51,473 bases of DNA, taken from the IMG/VR virus record IMGVR_UViG_3300046007_014013, positions 1-51,473 of that record; one strand, 5' to 3'. The notes below the pieces were generated by a model, which saw only the letters and a list, made by a program, of their open reading frames with translations, searched no databases and was not told the DNA's origin. This DNA comes from a virus. Every line of letters begins with the position of its first letter. The first letter of the stretch is position 1. Below, in pieces: positions 1 through 8,992 of this stretch. Position numbers and translations under genes: made by a program.

Positions 1-3000
1 GGGGCGTATTCAATATGTAGGTGTGCAGCGTCGGCATCCCTCGCAGTACCAGGGTTTCGAGTCCCGAATTGCGTACCTCTTCCGCCTGCCTCACCCACAG
101 TACCTAGTAGATCACCCGTCTTAACCTTTTGTCCCACCTGTACATTTCTGTCTAGCAGATGTCTCATGTTTAAGTGAGTGATTTTCTTGCCTTCAAATTC
201 TATAGGCATATCTAGCTTGATGATCACAAGCTGTTGGGGTTGATACCCAGGAACTAATGGGTTTGCATCGTCTGTATTCTTAGTTCCGCCTACTCGACTT
301 TGCACCACAGTACCAGCGAGAGGGCTAAAAATCTTAGAACCTATTGGCGCGAAGATATCATCACCAATGTGACCCCTCGCAGAGTCTATTGACGAACTAC
401 TATTTTCAACAAAACCAACCTTCCCTTTTGCTTTTAACCGCGTACTAGGCGTTGAATTATTATCTACTCCATAAAATTGCTTTAAAGCTCCAATCGGATT
501 ACTAACAAACTCTTTAGCACCCTGCTCTAACTGTTGCCCAGCTTTTTCCCCAAACACCGTGCTAACCGCCGATTGAACACCACCCGCTAAATTTTGTAAC
601 AAGCCTTGTCCGGTAGCCAGGGAAGCTAACCAGTTGGAGGTTTTTATTCCCATATCAGTGATCGCAGTCCCCACGCGATCAAAGCCGTTCTCAAAAGACT
701 TAACTAAATCTGCAAACTTAGTACCAAGACCTTCTATCCATGAGTTGCTAGTTTTACTTAAGTCTTTAATACTATCTTCAGCTTTTTTAGTTGCGTCTAC
801 AACACTGTTAGATAAGTTATTTATATTCTTATTAATTTCATCAACCGTCCTGTTTACGTTTTCAAGACTGAGATTAAAGTTATCGGCAATACTAGAATCT
901 ATCGAGATAATTTTTCCTGGTAAACTCCGTTGTAGTTCTATAGCTTGTAGCTGAATATCTTGGACGTTATTCTGGTAGTCAATCCTCTGTTTTCTTGCTT
1001 CTAGTCGTTGTTTCTCTATTTCGGTTGTTTGGGAAATTACATTAATAATCCCCTCAATAAACTGAGTGTAGATATTGTCCCCAGCACCAATTAAAGCCTC
1101 TCTAAGTTTATTCTGTACTTTAGAGTTTTCAAAGGTCTTTTGTGCTTTCTCAAATTCAATACCCACAGCTTGAGATTCTCGAACGGCTGCGCGATAATAG
1201 TCGGTGACTTGCTTTGTTTGTTGGTAGAGGCTTTGGATTAAGTTATATTTCTGCTCTGCAATTTGTTGTTGCATATCAACAGTTTGGATTTGCATTTCCT
1301 TAACTTTTATAAAGCCACTTAAAATCTCTTTTTCTTTACTTCCATCAATACTTCTTTCTTGTGCAGCCTTTAAGGTGTCTATACCGCTTCTTTTATTTAA
1401 ATTAAGGGCGTTTAAGACTCCATCTAAATCATTAACTTCCAATTGAGCGGACATCTCTTGGATTTGTTTTAAATTATCGGCAATTTTACCAGTCAGAGTG
1501 GCTTGAGTTTTTAAGTTGTTCGTATATTCCAGTTGCCCTGGTAAAACGTCCCCACTGCTGCCAAGATTAAATAAATTAGTTTTCTCTAAACTTAATGCCG
1601 TATCTCTATATTGTCTTAGATCGTTAAACTTAGCTTCTAAGTTCCTTATTTCAATTGCAAATTTTTGCATTTCTGTTAAGGAATTTTTAATAGCCTTAGT
1701 CATCTTGTCTTGTTTTTGAATAACTGTGGCTAAATCTTGTTCAGTTACCTTAATTATTTTATTAATTTGTTCAATTTCACTTTGATAAAGTTTGGGATTT
1801 TTCTTTAGTTCTTCCCAATACTCCAAATAAGTTTTTAAAGTTTCTACTTGTTTGTCTAAATTAGCTTTAGTTCCGCCAAACAATTCTAAGGGCTTTTCTC
1901 TTCTTTGACTTAATTCTTTTTCTTGTTCTTGCAGTTCTCTTAATTGTTGAATGTCGCCAGGATTGTTAGCAATAACAGCCCGACGCTTCATTTTAATATC
2001 ATCCAAAGATTTATCAATGGCTTGAATTTCTTGGATAGCATCTTGTATAGCAGGAGAGTTACTATCTTTCAAAATATCGAAAGTGTTTTGTTGCCCAATA
2101 GTTGTTTGTTTGGCACTATCCTCCATTTGTTTTATTAGTTTTTTTGTATCGTTATCAAATGGGTTAAGCGTAAATCTTTCTCTAAATGCTGAAAAGTCAT
2201 CACGGCTAACTTTAGAGGATGGATTTAATAATTTTCTTTGTTCATTAATAGACTGAGTAACGTTTCTAGTCTGTTCGCCAATTGCGCCGCTGTTATCCTT
2301 GAATTTCATCATTATTTCATCAATAGCTTTCATCGCCATTGATAAAACAAACATCTGAGCGGCTAAAGTTGCAATACTTTGACCCATCCCCAGCAATGCA
2401 CCCTTAGCCCCTCCCGCAGAAGAGGAAATTCCTTTTAAATACGTCGCAAACATTAACCAAACAGGACTTCCTAATTTAATTAAGGTAATCAGTAAGACAC
2501 TTTTTAAGAGTTGGAAATTCTTAGTTACTAAATCTATACCAGACGCAAAAACACTTAAAGAAAAGTTTCTGAAAGGCAGTAAAGTTTTACCAATACTTTC
2601 CTGTAACTCAATTAAGGAATTATTGAATTTATTAGTTATCGCCACTGAAGAATTAACGGCATCTCCTACACCTGATGAAGTTTGCGCTTTTAATTGTTGA
2701 GCAAATTTTGGCAAAAAGTCCTCAGCTAAAACCCTGCCTGTACTTAATAATTGGTTCATGGACTGGGTGGTTGTTCCGTAAGCGTTTGCGGCGATTTGCG
2801 AAGCGTTGGGGATTGCTTCAGCGAGTTGTTGTCTTAATTCCTCTTGAGATACAACCGTTTTTCCAGACATTTGCTCAAGCGCGGTAAAAGTCCTTTGCTG
2901 CTTGTCTAAATCTAAACCATAGACAGCCGAAGCTTGAGTGACTGCGCTAACGATCTGGCGAGATTGATAGCCTTCTATGGGAGTATCCTTAGTTGCCTGG

Positions 3001-6000
3001 AAGAATTTACTGCCACTTTCTAAAGTTTGGCTTAAGTCAACGTTGAGTCTTTTTGCTTCCGATCTTAAAAATGCAATATTTTTAGCACCCTCTGAAATGC
3101 TTCCAGAAGTGAACTTAATCCGTCTCTCTAAATTCTCAAAGTTAGCGGCGACTTCTATGCTTGCGGGAGCTAAATCTAAGATAATTTTCCCTACGGCCAA
3201 CAAAGCTAGGACTTTAACAACATTACCTATAGAAGATTTAACAAAGTCCATCATCTCGCCAAATTTCTGGACTTTACTCATTCCCTCTACAAAACTATCA
3301 AAAGCCACCTTAGCCTGGATGAACCCTTCCTTAATTTTTTCTGGCATCTTAAGGAAATCTACAAATAATTCCTTAGCTGCAACAATACCGTTAGCTAACC
3401 CCTCGCCTAATGCTGCCGATACGTTAGGATTGGCGATTTCCTTAAGGAAATCTAAATAACCCTTAAATCTTTCCTTAGCTTCCTTAAATCCTGGGATACT
3501 TCCTAATCCTTTACTAAAGCCTCGGCTTAATCTTTCTTTATCTTTTTCTACGTCAGATGTAATTGTGCCATTTTCTACAGATTCTTTAATTCTGTTTATT
3601 TGTCTAATGAGCGATGGAATTATGCCATTGTTACCACCTTCTAAGAATTGCAGACCCTTAGTGAAACCTTCACCTACATATTTGCCCAACATTATGCCAA
3701 GTCTTACAAATGACTGGGAATTTTTCTTTACGCCATTTTCTATCGTAGATTGTGGAACTTGGGGAATACCATTTGGTAGGAATGGGGGTAGTTGGGGCGC
3801 AATACCCCTTGGTGTTGTATTAGATATTGGGAAGGATATGGATTGAGGAACTTGGGGGGGTAAATAAGCTGGGGGAATAGAAGAAGTGTTTGGAAGTCCA
3901 GGGCTTGTGCCGCTTCTTGTTGTGCCAGGGATGGTATAGGATAATGGTGGGTTTTGATGAGATTGTGGTGAACTCCAAGGATCGGGAGTTATGGGAAAAA
4001 CTCTCTTTTGGTTTGTACTTACAATGTTGGGGAGTCCGTGACCCGCAGGAGTGTTCCAAGGATCGGGTATGCCATTTATCATTCCCGCAGCGCGTCTTCT
4101 TTTGCGCTCATTCTCTATTGCTGCACGTATTACGGCACTTGAGATTGTTCTAGTAGAAGGTTCGTAAGAAGTAGGAAGAATTGGAAAGGAGCTAGTGCTA
4201 GGGAATGGCTTAGGTAAAGTAGCGTAATTAAATTTAGTTGGAGAAATACCCTCTATCCCCTTCCTCATTTCGCTTATTTTCGAGGCGATGATTGTTTTAA
4301 ATCTATTTAAGGATTCGTCCGCACCCGTCCCCATAGCATTGCCTATATTTTGACCAGTTCTAATAGCCCATCTTGAGGGTGATTTAATTTCTAATTTTTC
4401 TTCTACTGTATCTATTACTGTATTTGCTAATTTTTCAGAAGATGTACGTAAATCTTTTAATGAACTTTCCAAACCTTCGGTCATGCCCGCACCTACATTT
4501 TCGCCATACCCCTCCATTACTTTAGATGGAGATTGCATTTTTAATTTTTCTGTAACTACGTCAGGTACTATATCTGCTAATTTTTCAGCCGCAGTGCGTA
4601 AATCACCTATGCTATTTTTTACACCTTCACTTACGCCCGCTCCTATATTTTCGCCAATTCTAACTCCTCCATGCAACGCACTTATTCTCGCTGCTTTATT
4701 TTGAACAGAAGTTATTTGTGATAAAGAATTGCTTAGTTGTGAACTCTCTCTGCTTTTTGCAAAATTAGGATCTATTCCTGCACTATTTCTTAATTTTGTT
4801 ATATCAGCTTTGGCTTTATCTCCATACTGCTTAATCGCCGCAGATAACTCAATAACTGGAGCGAAGTTACCAGTTGTTTCTGCATCTTTTAACAGGGATC
4901 TTAGTTTAGCGAAATTAGCATTAAATTTAGCGGCTAATTCTTGCGCTGATTTTACCGCAAGTTTGGCTTTTTCTGACACCTCAATATCTTTACCGGATGT
5001 AGATTGAGTAACTGGGTTAACTCTAGTTACTTGATATCCGTTGGGGGTTGCGCTTACGGATGTAGATTGAGTAACTGGGTTAACTTTAATTACTTGATAT
5101 CCCTTGGGGATTGTGCTTACTGGAGTTGGAGTATAAGATTTTTCAACAGTATAAGTTGGTAAAATGGCCGTTGGTTTAAATTGTGGTAAATCCCCAACAG
5201 TTTCTTGCAGTAACGATTTGCCCGAATAACCTATCGGTATTTCTTTAGCAGGATTTAGCGGTATAAGTAACGAAGGATCTATTTGCCTAGCTTCGGGTAT
5301 GGGCAGGGCTTTTTTGTACCCTTTCTTTATACTGTTCCTTATTTTGTTAGCATCTAATATTCCCCACAATGAAATGTCTATTAAAGCTCTTTGAATAGTT
5401 GTCGCCTCATCCTCAGCTTTCTGCTTGGCAGAGGGCATAGTTGTGGACATACCTAAATCAATTGCTGATATTTTCCCAGGATCTACTTTGTTTGTTACTG
5501 GATCGATTTTATAGTCTTTAAAAAATACATTGGCGGAAGCTAGATCGTTATGAACAACACCCATGTCTTGCATAGCCCTACCCAAACTTCCGACATAACG
5601 ATAGAACTGTGAAAATATTTCATTAAATTGCTTTATATCCTTTCGGATTTGTCTGTCTAATAATTTGTTGGCGTTTTCTAAATCCTCTATAGCTTTTTTT
5701 ATTTCTTTCCTTCTCTCAGGGTTTTTTTCGTTTTCTAATTCATTTTCTAATTTCGCTATCCTTGGTTTTGTCTCTTTCTTTAACTTTGCTTGTTCTTCTT
5801 TCGAGGCTCTTATGGGTGCTGCATAGTCCTCCATAATTTTCTTCAAGTCCCTCCCTTCTATTTTTTCTACAATCATAGATTCTTTTTCGTTCGCCGCATA
5901 AAGTAACGGGGCGTATCTGCCCTGTAGTCTTTCATAAGCTTTAACTTCCTGTTTTGATGCTATTTTTTTTGCACCTTCAGGATCTAAATCAGTTTTGTAA

Positions 6001-8987
6001 ACCAATTTATCGGTTATCAAAGCCATAGCTCCAGACCATCCATGACCTACAGCTTTAATTTCTTTAGCGTCCGGCATCATCGGAGCTATAGTTTTAAGCA
6101 TTTTATTAAACCCTAAAATTGACGCTGGGTGTTCTCTCATAGCATCCGAAATCGGTAGTTTTTTTAAGTTTAAATTTTCTTCAAAGTATTCCGATAAATT
6201 GCGAAACTCAGGACTTTGCTCAGAAGCATACTTTGGTATTTTTTCTGACCCTGGAATTGTCGGTAAATACTCAATTTTATCTAAAAAGTCGGGCGATATA
6301 TTTCCTTTGGTTTTAATAAATTCTTCTTGTAACGACAGAATTACTTTAAATCCTTGAACGATTTTTTTTCCGTACTCTTCAAACTGTTTTTGTGATTCAA
6401 ACCAAGGAATTGTTGCTATAGACAAATCTCGCTTGCGTTCCGCAACTTTGCCAACGTTCAGTCCGCCAGCCCACCAACCCTTATCAGGGATTGCTTTATT
6501 TTCTTTAAAAGTTTGAATAGACTCATTAATGCCACTAACTTCATCCACATACCTCATAAATCCGGGATCGGTAACATTATCCGGGAACTTAATCTTTTCC
6601 ATAACGTCGGTTTTGAGATTTTCGGTAGGCAAATAATCAATCTTGTCTAAAAATTTTGGCGATATATTGCCGTGAGTTCTAACAAACTCTTCTTGCAGTT
6701 TTGCAACAATTTCAAGCCCTTTAATTATTTCTCTTCCGTATTCCTCGAACTGTTTTTGTGATTTAAACCAAGGGATAGTTTTTTGTGAAAGTTCTTGGTT
6801 TCTTGCAGCAACATCTTCTCTTTTCAAACCACCTGCGAAGTAAGCTCCTGGTACAACCGTTCTAGTTTTAAAAGATTCAATAGATTGATTGATAACCGAT
6901 GCCACTTGTTTATATCTTTGATATCCAGGATGAGATTCATCATTGGGCAAATCTTTCAATTGCCCTGTAGGACGTTCTGTTTTTTCTGCATTTGATAGCA
7001 TTAATGTGCCAGCGTCCACAGCCTGACCTCGAAGTATGGTTGCCATTGATCTCACCTGTTCCGGCATCCGTTCGTTGGATAATTGTCCAAAAAGGTATTT
7101 AGAATCAAATAAGTTTTTTATTACACCTTGACTGTATTGCCCCTTAGAGGCTAAATCCTTAGCGTGCATCGTAGAAATGACTACTTGGTGAACCTGCAAC
7201 ATGAGTCTTTGCAAGTCAGACATAGTATCTCTTGATGTCTTGTCTGTAGGTAAACTACTACCTACAGTGTCATTAAATTTTTCGACAAAACCAGGAGATC
7301 GAAATAAGTGATGTGTCGCATGAACGTTTGCCCCTGACGATCTTAGACCTGAATCATCAAGGATGTTCATTGCACTGCTCGGATTATAAACACCTATTTT
7401 AAACGGGAAAGTTAAGGGATCTTTTTCTAAAATTGCAGATGCAAAACCTTTAGGTGTTGCATTTGATAAATTTGAAAAAGGATAAGCCATAGCTAGTGCT
7501 TTTGTCTTAGTCCCTTCATACTCCGCCGCTTTTGCATACCTGTAAGCACTTGCGCCACCAAGAGAGAAGCTGATAGCCGAAGCGTCGTTTCCTTGTTCTC
7601 TAGCCAGCCTTGTGTGAGCTAAAGCTTGAGCGGCGGCTACGTCCGATCCTAGAGGATTTAGCGAATAGGCGATCTGTCTTACCGCATTCTTTATAGTTGG
7701 AGATAACGATCCCATCCCAGGGAGAAGTTTTTTTATTAATACGTCATCAGTCCACTTATCTATTTCAGCAGTCCTTTTGCTAACATCTGTGTCCAAATTT
7801 TCCACTGGTAACAATTTTATATTCTTCCCAACAATAGGTTCTAAGGAAGTAGCGAGTGCGCGGCCACCCTGTCCGAACTTATCCTCAGCACCCCCGATTA
7901 CAGAAACCACCTTTTGTCCAGGCTCTAGTATAGGGAAGGTTGCTTTTCTTGCTTGGTAGTGAGATTCGGACAGCTTGCTTGTATGATAGGACTGCATTCC
8001 CTGTATAAAATTAAGAATTGGCTGAACTTCTTTCATCAAAGGGAGAATAACTTTGTTCGACAAGTCAGTGGGTTGAGCTTCTTTTATGATTGTCGGAATA
8101 AATCTCCTCTTGTGTTCATCCAACGACAAGCTTGATTTTTTGGAAGAAATTGCTTCAAACTTTTTCTTTAATTCAGGCTCTTCGGACAAAATTCGGTCAA
8201 CAGCTTCAATAGAGGATGGAGTGTTTTTATTAGATTTATACTCTTCCTCAAGATTTGCGATTACTTGTAAATCTCCTAGCCTATTAAGCTGTTTTTGCAT
8301 TTTAGTTCTTTTTCCGGCAGCAAATTTAGCTTTATCGAAACTACCGCTACTGATTAATTCTGCAAAAAAAGTTTCATAGACCTGGGACTTTCCTATAATT
8401 TCTTCATCAACTAGCCTAAATCCATCTTGAATTTTTTTAGCAAACTGTTTTGTACTTTTCCCTGTTAATTTAATAGACATCGATCTACCGATTTCTTCAG
8501 TAAATCCAACTGCAATATTATCAATACCTTTACCTATGGCATCAGCTACTTTTCCTACAGCCCTAAACGGCGACATGGCTATATTCGCAGCCATATTCAC
8601 AGGTGACATAATTACACCCTTTACGACATCTCCTACAGTATTGTTTTTATTTCCACTGCCGTTATTGTTAACGCTAACATTAGCTGTAACCTTTCTTTGC
8701 CCTAATTTATCTAATTCCTTATTTAAGTTAGTTAATTCCCCGTCATCAACAAAAACTTTTAAAGGATTGTTTTTAAAATAAGTTTGTGTTTGCTTAAAGT
8801 GAGTTACCTTTAAGTCAAAATGTTTATTAAGGTTTTTTAGCGAGTCATCATTAACGCCTATGGTTAAATTAAGATCTTTCTCTAGAAATTGAGCTTGTTT
8901 AATAGCCTCGACCCTAGCCTTTTTTATATCTTCCATTAGCTTGGAGTAATCACCAACTAACTCAACAACTAATTGTGGTAATTCCAT
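1..8987 (-). CDS. Tape measure protein with kinase-like and M23 peptidase domains (3' end outside window)
   Basis: I read one uninterrupted minus-strand frame from ATG at 8987 to the window edge (2995 codons, no stop). Approximate residues: 1-200 helical N-terminus. 380-520 contains SFSLGG, like a serine-hydrolase nucleophile elbow (candidate Ser475). 680-905 is a tandemly duplicated ~100-residue unit centred on IPWF.SQKQFEEYG. 992-1190 is protein-kinase-like: VYK (Lys998), VHNDLASAN (Asp1148, Asn1153), IDLG (Asp1177). 1440-1570 has three SPS...G repeats typical of tape measures. 1600-1750 is proline-rich. 1930-2150 is a tape-measure domain, 2160-2225 hydrophobic, 2330-2675 coiled coil. From 2866 there is an M23/LytM domain with HIGDD (His2873, Asp2877) and HLH (2989-2991). 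As a tape measure it should set tail length and enter the cell at infection, with M23 cutting peptidoglycan. The kinase and hydrolase roles are inference. It starts 6 bp after the tail-chaperone stop; AGAAGAG lies upstream. Confidence 0.88.
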   Translation of the reverse strand, partial: MELPQLVVELVGDYSKLMEDIKKARVEAIKQAQFLEKDLNLTIGVNDDSLKNLNKHFDLKVTHFKQTQTYFKNNPLKVFVDDGELTNLNKELDKLGQRKVTANVSVNNNGSGNKNNTVGDVVKGVIMSPVNMAANIAMSPFRAVGKVADAIGKGIDNIAVGFTEEIGRSMSIKLTGKSTKQFAKKIQDGFRLVDEEIIGKSQVYETFFAELISSGSFDKAKFAAGKRTKMQKQLNRLGDLQVIANLEEEYKSNKNTPSSIEAVDRILSEEPELKKKFEAISSKKSSLSLDEHKRRFIPTIIKEAQPTDLSNKVILPLMKEVQPILNFIQGMQSYHTSKLSESHYQARKATFPILEPGQKVVSVIGGAEDKFGQGGRALATSLEPIVGKNIKLLPVENLDTDVSKRTAEIDKWTDDVLIKKLLPGMGSLSPTIKNAVRQIAYSLNPLGSDVAAAQALAHTRLAREQGNDASAISFSLGGASAYRYAKAAEYEGTKTKALAMAYPFSNLSNATPKGFASAILEKDPLTFPFKIGVYNPSSAMNILDDSGLRSSGANVHATHHLFRSPGFVEKFNDTVGSSLPTDKTSRDTMSDLQRLMLQVHQVVISTMHAKDLASKGQYSQGVIKNLFDSKYLFGQLSNERMPEQVRSMATILRGQAVDAGTLMLSNAEKTERPTGQLKDLPNDESHPGYQRYKQVASVINQSIESFKTRTVVPGAYFAGGLKREDVAARNQELSQKTIPWFKSQKQFEEYGREIIKGLEIVAKLQEEFVRTHGNISPKFLDKIDYLPTENLKTDVMEKIKFPDNVTDPGFMRYVDEVSGINESIQTFKENKAIPDKGWWAGGLNVGKVAERKRDLSIATIPWFESQKQFEEYGKKIVQGFKVILSLQEEFIKTKGNISPDFLDKIEYLPTIPGSEKIPKYASEQSPEFRNLSEYFEENLNLKKLPISDAMREHPASILGFNKMLKTIAPMMPDAKEIKAVGHGWSGAMALITDKLVYKTDLDPEGAKKIASKQEVKAYERLQGRYAPLLYAANEKESMIVEKIEGRDLKKIMEDYAAPIRASKEEQAKLKKETKPRIAKLENELENEKNPERRKEIKKAIEDLENANKLLDRQIRKDIKQFNEIFSQFYRYVGSLGRAMQDMGVVHNDLASANVFFKDYKIDPVTNKVDPGKISAIDLGMSTTMPSAKQKAEDEATTIQRALIDISLWGILDANKIRNSIKKGYKKALPIPEARQIDPSLLIPLNPAKEIPIGYSGKSLLQETVGDLPQFKPTAILPTYTVEKSYTPTPVSTIPKGYQVIKVNPVTQSTSVSATPNGYQVTRVNPVTQSTSGKDIEVSEKAKLAVKSAQELAAKFNANFAKLRSLLKDAETTGNFAPVIELSAAIKQYGDKAKADITKLRNSAGIDPNFAKSRESSQLSNSLSQITSVQNKAARISALHGGVRIGENIGAGVSEGVKNSIGDLRTAAEKLADIVPDVVTEKLKMQSPSKVMEGYGENVGAGMTEGLESSLKDLRTSSEKLANTVIDTVEEKLEIKSPSRWAIRTGQNIGNAMGTGADESLNRFKTIIASKISEMRKGIEGISPTKFNYATLPKPFPSTSSFPILPTSYEPSTRTISSAVIRAAIENERKRRRAAGMINGIPDPWNTPAGHGLPNIVSTNQKRVFPITPDPWSSPQSHQNPPLSYTIPGTTRSGTSPGLPNTSSIPPAYLPPQVPQSISFPISNTTPRGIAPQLPPFLPNGIPQVPQSTIENGVKKNSQSFVRLGIMLGKYVGEGFTKGLQFLEGGNNGIIPSLIRQINRIKESVENGTITSDVEKDKERLSRGFSKGLGSIPGFKEAKERFKGYLDFLKEIANPNVSAALGEGLANGIVAAKELFVDFLKMPEKIKEGFIQAKVAFDSFVEGMSKVQKFGEMMDFVKSSIGNVVKVLALLAVGKIILDLAPASIEVAANFENLERRIKFTSGSISEGAKNIAFLRSEAKRLNVDLSQTLESGSKFFQATKDTPIEGYQSRQIVSAVTQASAVYGLDLDKQQRTFTALEQMSGKTVVSQEELRQQLAEAIPNASQIAANAYGTTTQSMNQLLSTGRVLAEDFLPKFAQQLKAQTSSGVGDAVNSSVAITNKFNNSLIELQESIGKTLLPFRNFSLSVFASGIDLVTKNFQLLKSVLLITLIKLGSPVWLMFATYLKGISSSAGGAKGALLGMGQSIATLAAQMFVLSMAMKAIDEIMMKFKDNSGAIGEQTRNVTQSINEQRKLLNPSSKVSRDDFSAFRERFTLNPFDNDTKKLIKQMEDSAKQTTIGQQNTFDILKDSNSPAIQDAIQEIQAIDKSLDDIKMKRRAVIANNPGDIQQLRELQEQEKELSQRREKPLELFGGTKANLDKQVETLKTYLEYWEELKKNPKLYQSEIEQINKIIKVTEQDLATVIQKQDKMTKAIKNSLTEMQKFAIEIRNLEAKFNDLRQYRDTALSLEKTNLFNLGSSGDVLPGQLEYTNNLKTQATLTGKIADNLKQIQEMSAQLEVNDLDGVLNALNLNKRSGIDTLKAAQERSIDGSKEKEILSGFIKVKEMQIQTVDMQQQIAEQKYNLIQSLYQQTKQVTDYYRAAVRESQAVGIEFEKAQKTFENSKVQNKLREALIGAGDNIYTQFIEGIINVISQTTEIEKQRLEARKQRIDYQNNVQDIQLQAIELQRSLPGKIISIDSSIADNFNLSLENVNRTVDEINKNINNLSNSVVDATKKAEDSIKDLSKTSNSWIEGLGTKFADLVKSFENGFDRVGTAITDMGIKTSNWLASLATGQGLLQNLAGGVQSAVSTVFGEKAGQQLEQGAKEFVSNPIGALKQFYGVDNNSTPSTRLKAKGKVGFVENSSSSIDSARGHIGDDIFAPIGSKIFSPLAGTVVQSRVGGTKNTDDANPLVPGYQPQQLVIIKLDMPIEFEGKKITHLNMRHLLDRNVQVGQKVKTGDLLGTVGEAGGRGTQFGTRNPGTARDADAAHLHIEYA

Positions 8988-8992
8988 ATAAT

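Noticed and set aside
634-8781. Many plus-strand open frames of 60-160 codons in 1-8.8 kb
   Set aside because: They lie opposite the continuous tape-measure frame, have odd Leu/Ser-rich composition and no ribosome sites; they are shadows.
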